Positions 11,726 to 23,700 of a DNA stretch of 64,000 nt are shown here, in pieces. The DNA is from Microthyrium microscopicum (lineage: Eukaryota; Ascomycota; Dothideomycetes; Microthyriales; Microthyriaceae): NCBI GenBank assembly GCA_010405405.1, contig MU004237.1, positions 1,623,345 through 1,687,344 of the forward strand. The letters run 5' to 3'. The position numbers and the translations under genes were made by a program. Position 1 is the first letter of the stretch. Every line of letters begins with the position of its first letter. The notes under the pieces are model-generated. The model had not been told where the DNA came from. It worked only from the letters and a program-made list of their open reading frames with translations, and did not search any database.

Positions 11726-13981
11726 CTACGGCAGACCCATAAGCAATTCATATAGTTTCGGGAAATTGGGTGTGCCCAAGCCAGTCACTGGATCCCATCC
11801 TTTGGCGGTATAGAAAGCTGGCTTGAGAGGCCACTCAAGGTTATATCCTGAAGTAATCTGCGAATAGTATAAGGTATATCAGTGCTTTTTCCATCGACAA
11901 TTGCTCATGCTATAAACCACCAGTCAAAACTTAAGGAGAGACAACTCACATCATTAAACACTTCCGGATGCTGATAAATAATTGGGTTCAAAAACCCAAT
12001 CGGCCGTTTCGACGCTTTGATCCGATGCTCATTGATAAGGTTGACAATACTAGCAACTATAGGCGCCGAAGCGCTCGTACCGCCATTCAAATACGGCTTG
12101 CCTTTGTATATAGTCATGACGTTCAACCCGTTGGCGGAGACGTCTGGAAAGCCTCGGCCGGTGGCATTGTACAATGTCGCTGGTGGACGAATAGAAGGAG
12201 TATTTTCACCGAAGTATGACAGGACTGCGTCGTCTTGGTAACTGGGGCGAGCAAAAACATTGGAAAACCCTCCACCAGATGAGTAGCCTAGTTCTGCAGC
12301 TGCAACTTCTGGATCAGTTACTCTAGCTCCTTTTGATATCTAGAGCGGTTAGCTACTCGTCGGGTTTGCGATAGCCACGACTTTAATAGGACTTACTTGA
12401 GTCGCACCGACGGCAGTGACGTACGGGCATGAGGCTGGGAATCCGGGTGTATAGTTGGGCAGAAAATCGAGGCAGCCAACGATACCACATGAAGCGGCGA
12501 CCCCGAAATCGCCAGATGAAAAGAAAATGCTGATGCCCTGTAGGCCCAATTTCAAGTACTCATGGCACTGTCGCTGTGTGTAGAATGGGCTGTACACACG
12601 TTCGGCAATCCCATAGGATAGCGATATTACATTTGTAGGTTTATATGTACCACACATATTAAACCAGTCGTAACCGGAGTCGTCTGGTTCTTTATACGGG
12701 TATCTATACTTATATTAGTATGGTAAGAACAATGTCGAGATGAAACCTTGTGGTGGACATTGGAGACATACTGAGCGTCGAGTGTTCTGTTGTCGCCTCC
12801 TCCATAAGTACAAAATGACTAAGTAGGTAGGTAGCAGTTAGTTTACAGGCTCGGTGAGAAGACCGAAGCAAGCAGAGTTTGTGGTATACTTACACCGTCC
12901 ACAGCGTCTAGAAAGGTGTCGAATGAGCCAAGCTCGAGCGTACGGTTTTGAGCCACGAAATCATCATTAGTCTGGAACAGCTTGATCTTTTGCGGATAGA
13001 CGATTGGGAATGCGAGCTGGAAATCTAAAATGGACTCGTCGCCGGCATCATTCATCTCAACAGGGGCTTTGCCTCCATCGATTGAATTAAGGATTGGATG
13101 AGTACCAGTTGGGATATTGCTGGCAAAGTGTGTGAAGAAGGAGTCCAGATCTGCTTGATCATACCGATCTCCCTCCTCGAATATGCCAAGCTCGTTGGTG
13201 TCCTGCGCCAAAGTCGCATTCGGGATATTGTACAGAGCTATGTTGCAGAACAAATTAGCCAACTGTGCTTGGGGAGTGAAAACGTTACGAGATAATGCTC
13301 ACCTTTGATACAAGCAGGAGTAAGAGCTAGATCACAAGAGCCGAGCTCGTCTAAAACCAGAAGTGATCCGGTATAAGGCTTAATTTGCGGCTTCGACCAC
13401 TCTGATTGCTTACGTTTTCTCAACTTTCCCTTATTACTGCTGAATGCAAAGCCTGTCGTGGGAGTGACGAAATCGACATGCTGGGCAATGGAATTGTGTA
13501 GGCTGTACTCATCACAAGAGTAACTGAGATCTCCGGTGTCGACGTGCTCGTAAGTATAGTACTTGGTCTTCAATAATTCCTCCGCTTCAGATACAGTTGC
13601 ATGAAGCTGTATTGAGCCACCTCCGCGGGACACACGATATCTGGTCTGGCTGACGCCGGAGCTCTTGAGCCAAGCAAGTACAGACTCGACAGATTCTTGC
13701 GGGACTGCGAAGAAATCCTCCACCTCTTTGGTAGTCCAGTGTTTTCCAAAGTTGGGGGACTTGGGATCCGAGATGTCCATCAAATGATCATGTCCTAGAT
13801 GCAGATTCTGCTGCTTGAGACTGATTCTAACGGGTAATCTGATGTCTCTAGGGGCATTTCCTCGCTTGATCAGTTTCTGGGGTATTGATTCACGTTTCTC
13901 GTGGCGGATAAAGTGGTGCGAGGGAGCGGCTAGGCTGGAGGCTGATAGGATGAAGAGGAACAGACAACTGAATAGATACAT
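11726..13981 (-). CDS. Secreted sedolisin (tripeptidyl-peptidase, family S53)
   Basis: Six exons (13981-13303, 13237-12894, 12818-12772, 12703-12397, 12339-11950, 11857-11726) give 632 residues. Sedolisins are secreted acid serine peptidases; fungal members release tripeptides from proteins at low pH. A signal peptide (MYLFSCLFLFILSASSLAA) precedes a prodomain of about 180 residues. The catalytic Glu and Asp are in ESILD (E294, D298), the oxyanion Asp is in SSGDFGV, and the nucleophile is in GGTSASAP (about S548). The calcium-site parts FNDITSGYN and GWDPVTGLGTP are both present at the C-terminus, so the enzyme looks intact. The start is the ATG at 13981. The intron after LDAQ was set with GTATGT and TATAG because this restores LDAQYPYKEP. 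The next gene upstream on the same strand is also a secreted peptidase. Confidence 0.92.
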
Positions 13982-15246
13982 TGTCAATCTTTCCAAATGG
14001 TTCTTGAATGAAGATCAACTTGAGACTGAAAGCCATATATGACGAGAGCCGTGAGCTTGAGTGTGCTGCTATATGTTCTACATCGCATCCATTGCGATAT
14101 AGAACTTCAGTATGAATGACAAGCTGTGCACTCCTCCACGATCGGATGAGCTGCATAACACGCATTGATATACCTAGATACAAGCAGCATCTACCCGATA
14201 GGGAGTTACGGACACTGAGGAGCCATGCCCATGCTACCGGCGGCCCGTAATGTCCAACTACCGTATCTCAATAATGTCACCACGAGTATACTTATCTATA
14301 GCTTATCATCTCTAAGTATGCAGAATCCATGTGTTTGCTTGCTTTTATATCTATGTGTAACAATCTCAATTGAGGTACCGATCATTGGGCCTTGATGCCC
14401 ATCAACCACAAGGCGTACAAGTGTTCTGTACTACTCAATCTATCACATTATGCCTTCAATATGTGCGACCGCCAAACATTTCCTGCTAGAACACAAAACC
14501 TATTCGAGCACGTTTTCTCTTTGGACATTTAGCGTGAATTTATTTTGTAAGCTGAGCGTAAGGCTAGGTCTAGCGGATTCCCTTTCTTCTCTCCACAATA
14601 GTGTGGTCATCTATAAGGCTGTGCGCAAGGCTGAAGCTTAGTGGAATCGTGCACAGTTGAGAGAAACTTACGGAGTACTTCTACTCGGGATGAGAAAGCC
14701 AAAGGAAGAAAGAGAATAAAGAAACATATTCTAAAAACATCAGTTTCAATAATCCGACCACCATAGTGTATGCGAAGAGGTAAGACTTGGTGGTGTTTGG
14801 GTGTCAGGTCATACAGTCATACTCATCCAACAATTTAGTTTCCAACAAAGCTCTAGACTGTGGACAATCTGTCAACATTAACTCTAATTGAACTGAGCTC
14901 AGGCCTGCGTAGCTCATGGAATAGTCAAGATGTGAAGAGTCAACACGGATACCAAGAATAGATTTGACAGTGTGTTGGACCAACCCGTTATCTTTGTACT
15001 ACTGAAGCTCCGAGAAATGATTTTCATTCTACTTTCATGGTTCTGCGAAAGTGCTAGCGACAGATTATCTGGTAATTCGAGATCATTGGAGGTGTAAAGA
15101 CATTAGCATTGATTGATTAAGGATAGTAGTATAGTGTAAATGCGGCTTTCCATCCAGCTCACTTCCTGGTAGTCAAGCAAATGTTTATTCCAGGGTATTT
15201 TGCATCATCGCCTTTCATGTTCGTCGTCATCAGCTCTTTATAATCT
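13982..15246. other. Intergenic, sedolisin promoter side
   Basis: About 1.27 kb lie between the sedolisin start and the carboxypeptidase stop. No gene is supported; one 63-codon frame at 14450-14641 has no recognisable features. Confidence 0.5.
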
Positions 15247-17243
15247 TTACGCTGGCCCCAGACCATCAATGTGACCTAGGAGTTTCTGAACAACTTTGTA
15301 TGCTGCGCTTGGTGCGTATCCAGGAAGTTCATGTCCTGACAATTGAATTTGATAAAACGTCAATCCACGTTCTTCTCCCCACAGTCCAAGATTGCCAAAA
15401 CCTCCGAGGCTGCCCCCGTTGAACTCTGGACCTTCCTCCACGTAAAACTGTTGCCCTGGGTATTCTTGAAGACCTTGAAGCCCATTCCAGGTCATGTTCT
15501 GAATGGCAAAGAGTGTTCCGTTAGTGTTGAGTAAAAAGTCTAGATTACCAGACCCGATAATGACGTTGTTTGTCTTTTCGATTACTCCGGCAAGGACACC
15601 ATTCAGAGCTGGGCCATTGCTGAGATCAGAGCCGTTGCCGGCGAATACGTTATTCTCAGTGCATTGCTCCCAGTTAGTGTCAAGTGGTGCATTTATAGCC
15701 TAGTATTCTATGGTTAGCACAAGACTTTATGTGTCCTTCCTTCTTGGGGTTGGAAAGACGTGACTCTGGGTAGAGACTTTACCTTCTTGACATCTGTGCG
15801 ATTGAAGTAAACAACTTCTCCGGGAGGCGAATAATCACCCTCATTGACAATCCCCAGGACAGCCCATGGATGTGGACATGTCTCTGAAATGTGATATATA
15901 TTGAAACAAGGGTTAACGTCGAGTATAGCGTCATATGCAAAGTCCAGGATATCACAATAGTCTTCAGTCCCATTCTGTGGGACTGAAGGTATAGGACCTA
16001 GCGACATGTAAGCAAACGCAATAAATGTACATGATGATCCTATGACATACCTGGTGGTGGAAACTTGAAGTATGTGTTCATAAAGTCAGTGTATCCACAT
16101 TGATCTGCTCTGGCATGCATTTCATCGATGAAAGTTGAGTTGAGATAGAAAACATTCTGCCAGTAGTCAACATAGGGAGCAATGACGACTTCTTGCTGCA
16201 AATTGCCATCGCCAATGATAGGATCGTTGATTGCAATCCCCTTGAGCTTGTAGTATTCATCATCAGCATGAGACAAGAATGCGTCTGCAATGTATGGCAC
16301 ATAGTATCCGCCGCTGAAAGAGACTTGTTAATGAAAATGTTCTGAACAAGCCTAAAAACCATAGGAAAAGAATGGAACACATACTAGGACTCGCCAGTGA
16401 CATACGTATCAGAGCCATGCAGTTCGAATGCATCGAAAAACTGCTTGTAGAAGCCGATAAACTCCAGAGCCAGTTCATATTCATTGGTGATGTCTGGTAC
16501 GCCCTACTCCAATCTTTAGCAAAAGGTTCTTGTAGGCTCTCGTTGTTTCTATTACCTGACTGAATCCAACACCAACAGGTTGCTCAACTAAATGCAGGTT
16601 AGGTCGAAGTTAAAGCGAATTGGGTTTGAAACTAACTCCATAACATATTTGTTAGATTTGTCCACGAATATGTGTTCGGAACGGGATCGAGTGTTCCAGC
16701 TTCCCACGTGAATGGGCCATTCTCTGTCAAAAGACCTGACAGTGAACTACAGCCAGGACCACCATTTAGCCATATGGTAATTTCATCGCCAGCATCTGGA
16801 TTTGTGCTAGGGAAAAACCTTGAGGCCAGTTTAGCTATTATCTTAGAAATCTATTAGCGCTGCATCTTACCAGAAGAATAGTTTACGAGTCTCATTTGCT
16901 GCGCCAGATATTGGTAGCAGACCAGCATAAGACTCCCCGAGATCCCAGGTTACGTCGGGTACCGCAGAACCATTGACAACAAATGCTAGAAATTGCGTAA
17001 GGATGAGAGTTGTAGCGGCACAAAGTATATCTAACCGCTTGTAACATTGTTCAAATACTTCGAATCCGCGCTTCGACTCTGGATCCTTTGAAACGGGAGG
17101 GCAGGCTGAGCAGGGGCTTGTGAGAGTCGAGCGCTTGCATCTCTTTGTATTTCTTTTACTCGTTGAAAGATATCAGCCGGTCGCGAAGCAGCCGATTCAA
17201 ATAAACCAAGCAGAGAGACCGCAAGTACGATTGGTGAGCGCAT
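15247..17243 (-). CDS. Secreted serine carboxypeptidase (family S10)
   Basis: Eight exons (17243-17036, 16985-16871, 16818-16637, 16587-16556, 16503-16385, 16313-16051, 15997-15783, 15699-15247) give 528 residues. S10 enzymes trim C-terminal residues at acid pH, in the vacuole or outside the cell. The N-terminal signal peptide ([20 protein letters not shown]), with no vacuolar motif I can name, suggests secretion. The oxyanion motif [10 protein letters not shown], the [11 protein letters not shown] segment and the nucleophile GESYGGYYVPY (S218, split by an intron) are present. The charge relay is completed by GNLDFLL (D432) and GHELPGY (H501; the usual form is GHMVP). Every splice phase rebuilds a family motif. 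It shares an upstream region of 1.17 kb with the divergent DUF2235 gene. The neighbouring sedolisin suggests a shared role in extracellular protein digestion. Confidence 0.92.
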
Positions 17244-18412
17244 TTTGATTGATGATGATACCAAAACCAGAAACTGACAACTCGAAATATAGTCAAGCAA
17301 CTCCAACTAAGTATTTCCTTCTGTGCCGCATGGCGAATATTGATGATTCCTACATACAAGCTACAGTTTTTAGATCTTACTTCAATTGGAAGGTTAAACG
17401 TGGTCCAGATGCACGATATCGTGGGTCAAACGCAATCGTGCTCTACCGATTCCCAATCATACCATGATATGCACAGAAGTGGGATTTGGTTGTAGCCTGG
17501 CACGGCTAAAAACATTGTAAAAGTCGGTATTAGATCTTCCTAAAAATGTTGTTCCGGCTGGTGGATGATCTACAGACTTACTCGAGGACATGGCTATACC
17601 AATCTAGGCAGGAAGAAGATCTCGATTCTGCACCACCCATGCGTGGTTGCATACAGAAATGTCAAGCACCCAGTCAAGAGCGCGATATTCTTTATCTTTC
17701 GCGGCTCAAGCCGACATTATTCTGGGGAGAGATCTCCACTCTTCTGCTGCTCTAAGACTTTGATGTTACCTTGCAGATTGACGTTTTCAAAATCATGACG
17801 ACAAGTCACAAAAGGATTCGCCAGCGGATGAGTGGAGCAAAGATCTGCAAAGACTCTAAGTAATTTACAATAAAAATAGCTAAGCACCTTATTTTACCCT
17901 GCTATTTACACATTACGAAATGTATAAGAAGCTTTTGAAAAGCGTTACATTTCTCAAATCACATACTGGTCTCGTGGTGTGTTCGATTTGTTCTCTTTGT
18001 TTGTCGATCAGATATACATGTGCTGCCCGCCTGAACAAGTCTGCCATGACACCTTGAATTTCCTCTGGTAGAAATTACCTAGCCGATAATTAGCATCTAT
18101 TCCAGAAGAACAATGGGATACTGATACATTCTGTAGAAAAAAGAATGGTTGATGGAAGTCTAACAGGCCAGCCTTTGTTCTTGGAGCTAATAGGAATCAA
18201 TACAAAGCGTGTCCACTCGACAAGCTTTTGTGCGCCGTCCCCGGACTGAGAACGATGTGAAAGGAGTATGTCACCTCTACGTGCGAGTAGTGAAGAAATT
18301 GGGTTCCTATGCAATCAAATTTTCTAGCTGTAATCTTTTCTCTATACATGGTGGTGTTTCTATGAGAGATATTGTTATACGATTCTAATTCATCCTCACG
18401 AGGGAGCTCTCC
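17244..18412. other. Divergent promoter region
   Basis: This 1.17 kb separates the divergent carboxypeptidase (minus) and DUF2235 hydrolase (plus). No gene is supported here; it presumably holds both promoters. Confidence 0.5.
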
Positions 18413-20782
18413 ATGGACTCTTCTCATCGAAGAAAGCGGCTAGTAGTTTGTGTTGATGGCACGCTTATGAATGGTGTCGGTACTAATGGTAACCTTACGA
18501 ATGTGTCTCGGTTTGCGAGGAGCCTTAATCATGTAGCGTCAGATGAGACGTTACAAGTTGTTTACTATGTTCCAGGAGTAGGAAGTGGAACCTCAAAATA
18601 CCAAAACAAGATTGACGCCTTGACTGGAAGAGGTATGCGACAGTACTACTTGACAGCACTGGACAGCGATAATTTTACTAACTTGTACAGGGATCGAAAA
18701 CATTATCCGGATGGCTTACAGCTTTATTAGCCATAACTACAATTTTGCCTCTGGAAAGGATGAAATATTTTTAGTAGGATTCTCCAGAGGAGCCTTCGCT
18801 GTTCGATGCTTAGCCTCTCTCATACATGATGTTGGACTCTTGACGAAGACCGGCCTGTCTCATTTACACACGCTCTACACGTGGTGGGTGAAACAGTGGG
18901 AAGGTCCTCATACTACTCTTCCAATGGAGGCTAGTATACCAGCCCTGAGAAGGATAGGTCTCTTACATCGGTCTGTTAAGATCAAAGCCTGCGCGGTTTG
19001 GGATACTGTAAGTGCTTTAGGATTGCCAACACCAGCAGGTATAACAAAAAAGCGATCTGAAGAGTTTGGATTCGTCAATCAGACAATCCCAGAAAACATT
19101 GAAAACGCTTTCCAAGCTTTAGCATTGAGCGAAAGCAGGGTGCCATTCGAGCCGGAAATATGGTCAATTCCACCGAAAACGATTTTAAACTTCAAGCAAT
19201 GCTGGTTTATGGGAGGACACCCCTACATTGGCGGCGGCTGCAAAGATCAAAAGTTGCCGAACATTGCTTTGATATGGATGATAGCCCAGCTCCAGAGGTT
19301 TACCGACATTTCAATCAACTCTGAATTATTGATGAAGCAAATGATACCGCAAGACAGACTGACACAAGCTGATATGAAATCTCGATCCGGTTATCGTCGT
19401 TTGCTAGAGCAGTTCGACAAAATAAAAGGGAGGAATACTAACAAGAGAAGGGGCACTAATGTTCGTTTCGAAGAACTTCTAAGATCGAGATCTATATCAC
19501 CTTATCGCAGCAAGATAGGTAAGTTATACAACCTTACAATGAAAGTCCTCTAAACAAAATAGCTTCCAAAGCAACGAACTCCAAACGTGGCATACACGCT
19601 CTTACGGGGGAAAAGCCAAGGTGGCGTGGAATGCCTCGCTGGACTAGAGTGCCACCAGATCATCCATTGCCACAGAAAGGACAGCGTGGCCCCAGCGTGA
19701 TATCTCGTCGCTTCCTAATAGAAGGGGATACAGTTTCAGACATACATAAGTACGAAGTACAGACTATGTCCAAGGTTGTGGGTGACAGGAAGTATCTTTT
19801 GGGGTTGGACAGTCGAGAAACCATTCATTTCACAGTTCGAGCCATGATGGCTGCAGGATACGCACAGTCTCGTAACATGCAAAACGCGAGAACTATACTC
19901 ACTGGATTAAAAGAGCCTAGAGTTATATGGGATTTGAGAAAGTTGGTCGAGGCCAATGACATGGGGTATTGGAGCACTCTTTCATATCTCCCAGCTACCG
20001 TACCAGAGGATACTGCCTCTGACGAAGAGCTTCATTTATTGAAATTGTGGCTAGATAGATGGCAGAAGTATATCGACGAACATACGCTTACGCCAAAATC
20101 CACTACGGCATTACAGACGGCAGCTCCACAGAACCTTAGCAAATCACGCAAGCTGTCACTCAAGTCCCTCAAGGACCGTTTCAGTTCAGATAATGACATT
20201 CGCAGAAGACGGGCCCAGTCTGATCCTCGAGCACTGAACAAATCATCATCCTTCTTCAGTATACTCAACATCAACAGGTCTTCAGATCGAAGACTTTTCC
20301 GAAAGTCTCCCTCAAGCCCTTACTCGACTATTGGCGCTTTTATTAAACCACCAACGCCTTTACCGACCCCGACAACAGAGCACATGGTACAAATGTCACC
20401 AGGAACAGCAAAGGGATACTTTGACAACTATAATAAGCGGATCAAGTACAATCTCATGAATGGTTTGCTCGGGGTCCATGATATCTTAACTTTGAGTCCC
20501 TTAGAACTTCCCGAAATAAGGATACCACCTCCTAGACAATCCTTGACATGGGAAGGTACTAATGAAGAGGAATATGATGAGGAGCAAACCCAGGAGCAAA
20601 CGACAATTGAAGAGGAGGTGGATGAAGAAGAGACGAGCGAAGAAGATGCGGGTGAAGAAGCGTCAAGTGAAGATGCAAGAGTTGGGGAGTTACTAAAGGA
20701 AGAAGGCGAGCCAAAGTCTCATCCAGCGTTGTACTTAATATATTTATCCCAGGCGAAGAACCCAACAATGATGGTGAACTGA
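18413..20782 (+). CDS. DUF2235 (Tle1-like) alpha/beta-hydrolase protein with acidic tail
   Basis: Exons 18413-18632, 18691-19518 and 19563-20782 give 755 residues. The N-terminal 330 residues fit DUF2235, the alpha/beta-hydrolase fold shared with bacterial type VI lipase effector Tle1 and common in fungi. LVVCVDGT matches the family start, YVPGVGSG follows, and the nucleophile elbow is VGFSRGAFAVR (S105). CAVWDTVSALG resembles the segment bearing a catalytic Asp. The family's DGTWN is DGTLMN here. No signal peptide or membrane segment is seen. The C-terminal half is Ser/Arg-rich with SPYSTIG-type phosphosite-like sequence, then a strongly acidic tail (EEEVDEEETSEEDAGEE). Substrate and role in fungi are unknown; phospholipase activity is inference from Tle1. 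The gene lies at the edge of the gene-poor stretch. Confidence 0.85.
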
Positions 20783-23700
20783 TAGATAGTGACAGCTTGA
20801 ATGTACGAATGTTGTTTCTTATACATATACCAGCTTAGATCAAAGTAAAATATGTCAGAAGTGCTTTCTTGTGAGCAAAGAATTCAGACTCACTACTTTC
20901 CCAACAGCTCGATAAACGTATAACATTCAGGCTGGGTTCACAAATTCCAAGGTAGAGCACTCTGCTCTGAACAAGGCATTACAACCCGACGCATTAGCAA
21001 CATATTTTCCGCAAACAGTATAAAGTATTGACTCGCTCTCCTTTGCGAATGATCGCAGCGAGCATCAACAACCCAGTTCTCGAACACGTTCTTACCTTAT
21101 TACCGGCGCCAAACAATCCAAAGATCACAAGTCAAGAAGGAAGTCTAGAATTCGGACGAAGGGATCCCGTAAACGATAATATTATTAAAAAAGACTATCG
21201 TACGCCGTCCATTTCAAAACATCAATGGACAGCAGATCAACACCACTCACAGTCTCAAGAAGGGCATCCCATGTCCTGTCAATTACGAAAATACGGCGCT
21301 ATCGAGCGCAGAGTGCAAGATTTATTGCAATGGCGGGTCCGCTTGCAGTCGGCTATTTGGGTGGGAAAACGGGATTTCGGGCCATTGTTCCCACGATCCT
21401 ACGTGACTAGCGAGACATTGAGGCGTGGCAGGAAAGTTCGTTTTTCTAGCGAGAGATATTGTAACATAGGGAGCGAGATGGACGGATTATGCCGAGATTT
21501 TTGAGGCAATAAGAATTTGACTTGTGCTGATCTTGCGAGCAAAAAGAAACCACAAGTTTGTGATCTACTGCTTTCCTCAGTAGACGATTTGCTCTGGGAT
21601 GAGAATCTGTCCAGGTGGTAAGTTGTTTCGGCAAGAAGATCATGAAAAGACACCCAGAGATATTCGATCGGCTCATTGAGGATGTCTGCCAGCAGACAGA
21701 AAACGAGTCGACCGATGAGGAAGTTGACCTGTAAAGTTTGAACCGTATTTGGACCTCAAGATAGACAGATGAACAGTAAAGTCAAATCTATCTTGAACAT
21801 TGAGGTGACCATGAGCAGCGGCCGAGACGTGCCTTCCCCGTTCAACATTCACGGAGTTTAAGACAAAAAGTTGTTCCGCCGTCCCGTCGATACACAAACG
21901 GTACAGTTAAACAGGAGCAATGTTGTACCGGACCGTGGCGATAACCCTGCTTGCAAATGAACGCTGGTACGTCTCCGAGAGGGCAGCGCTCAGGGCAGGC
22001 ATCCGGGTGGAAAGAGTGCCTGGAGAGTGCATTAGAGATTGCAACGCCTTGCGTCACCTGCAATGACCAAGAAAAGCTGTAAAAATAGGTATCGGTTGTG
22101 GAGGTATAGCGCAGTGAGTAACAGCTATGAATTCGCGGGGCCATTGAGTCGAGCGGAAACTGATTCCCAGTGTAGGGAAAAAAATAAAAAAATGCTCTGG
22201 CATTGGCGACTCAGTTTGGCGCCTACCAGCCATTTGGCGTAGTAATACTACTGCTCGATTAGTGCAACACCATGACATGGGTCAAATCAGAAATATCGCC
22301 AGCTATACCAACCTCAAGCATTCCAAATACGATTGCAGGTTTAAGCTGTTGATGCGTTGGAATAAATTCAGAGGCCCTATACATGATATTGAGGTGAAGA
22401 TTAATGAAGTTATGAGATAGAGGATCAAATAGATAGAAACAGGGAGCTAAGCCTCATAGCAGAGCCGAGAGGAAAAAGTCCATCGTCAGGCTGCTGGTAT
22501 GGGAAGTTTGATTATGAGATGCTGGTGTTGAAAATAGAATAGGAGAGGTATCGCGAAAAGCGAACGGCAATATCCTAGCACGCCCAGAGAGAACCCGACA
22601 ACCAATATTCGATCAATAGTATCGCAAGCATGGGCCCTAGAGGTCAATTCATTTGCGATGGTACATCAAAGTTGCCAAGCTGAATCATGTAGACTAGGTA
22701 TCGCAGAGAAAATTGAGTTATAGCAAGATTGGTTGGTGGTCGAAAAGTACCTTGAAGTTGAAGATCGCGGCTACCAATTAGTAGTAATTTGCTGCATGCT
22801 AGGCTATTTTTATTTCCGAAAGTGGAGTATTTTGTTCCCAAATTAAACTGTATGCATACTAAATAAGCCTAATCTGGGGTATTTGTCAAACACCTTGTGC
22901 TATGGTTGGTCGTTGAGGCGCAGTCAAGATCTACATATGCAGTGCCCTGCGGGTTCTTTGCGTTCCGCGAATCCTGTTTGAGCCGCATATGAGGCTAATT
23001 TATGGCTTATCTTGACCCAAAGCAGTGTGACGGTTGTTGCCGGTTCGCGTGTGGCTTTCAGGGACAAGGCTGCGAGCAAGGCTGGCACCTGGCAGATCAG
23101 TGTACAAGTCGTTGTTCTTCTGACCGCAGGGCTATCCTCGCAGCTCTCATTCTACATCCAATTGTCTCGATCGAGAAGAAGATTAAGTTCTGTGGTCAGA
23201 GCATTACCATGTCGTATCTTAGTTATGCTGTTGATCTGTCTATTACCGCGGGTTTACTTGCCAACCCTTTGTTCAGCTTTCATGCCTTAAGTGCATAAGC
23301 GGTCTTGGAAAAAACCAGGTGCAGCTTCCGGTAGGCATAACTTCCTAAAGAAGCAATAATAGCTAGTTTCGTAACATTTAGTCCGCTTGTCGGCATTTAA
23401 GGAATGGAACACTTCTTTAGTCCGCAGTTGACTACACCGTTACTAATGATCCGCGGAGCGTCCTCATGTGCCGGATCAGCCCATTCTGCTGCATATCGGG
23501 GGATATTACACCAGCATTGTTAGGTTCGCCGAACGTTTCCTCAAATTCTTGAGCTTTGATTGACCCTAAGCCGAAGCGAAGGGGGGCCTAGGTCACGAGA
23601 GCGGCCCAAGCAGCCGCGCGGCCGGGGAAATTCTTGTTTGAGTTGCAACTGCGCAAACATTGTTAGCCCGCGGGAATAAAGTTGACGTGCGAATGTGGAC

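Noticed and set aside
13982-13996. Upstream in-frame TTG as the sedolisin start (MERLTMYLF...)
   Set aside because: It is a TTG, not ATG; the ATG at 13981 begins a standard signal peptide.
20721-20760. A 24-base intron near the end of the DUF2235 gene
   Set aside because: Far too short for a fungal spliceosomal intron; the frame is open without it.
21446-21897. Minus-strand frames in the gene-poor block as genes
   Set aside because: Short, mutually overlapping, without ATG-context or family support.
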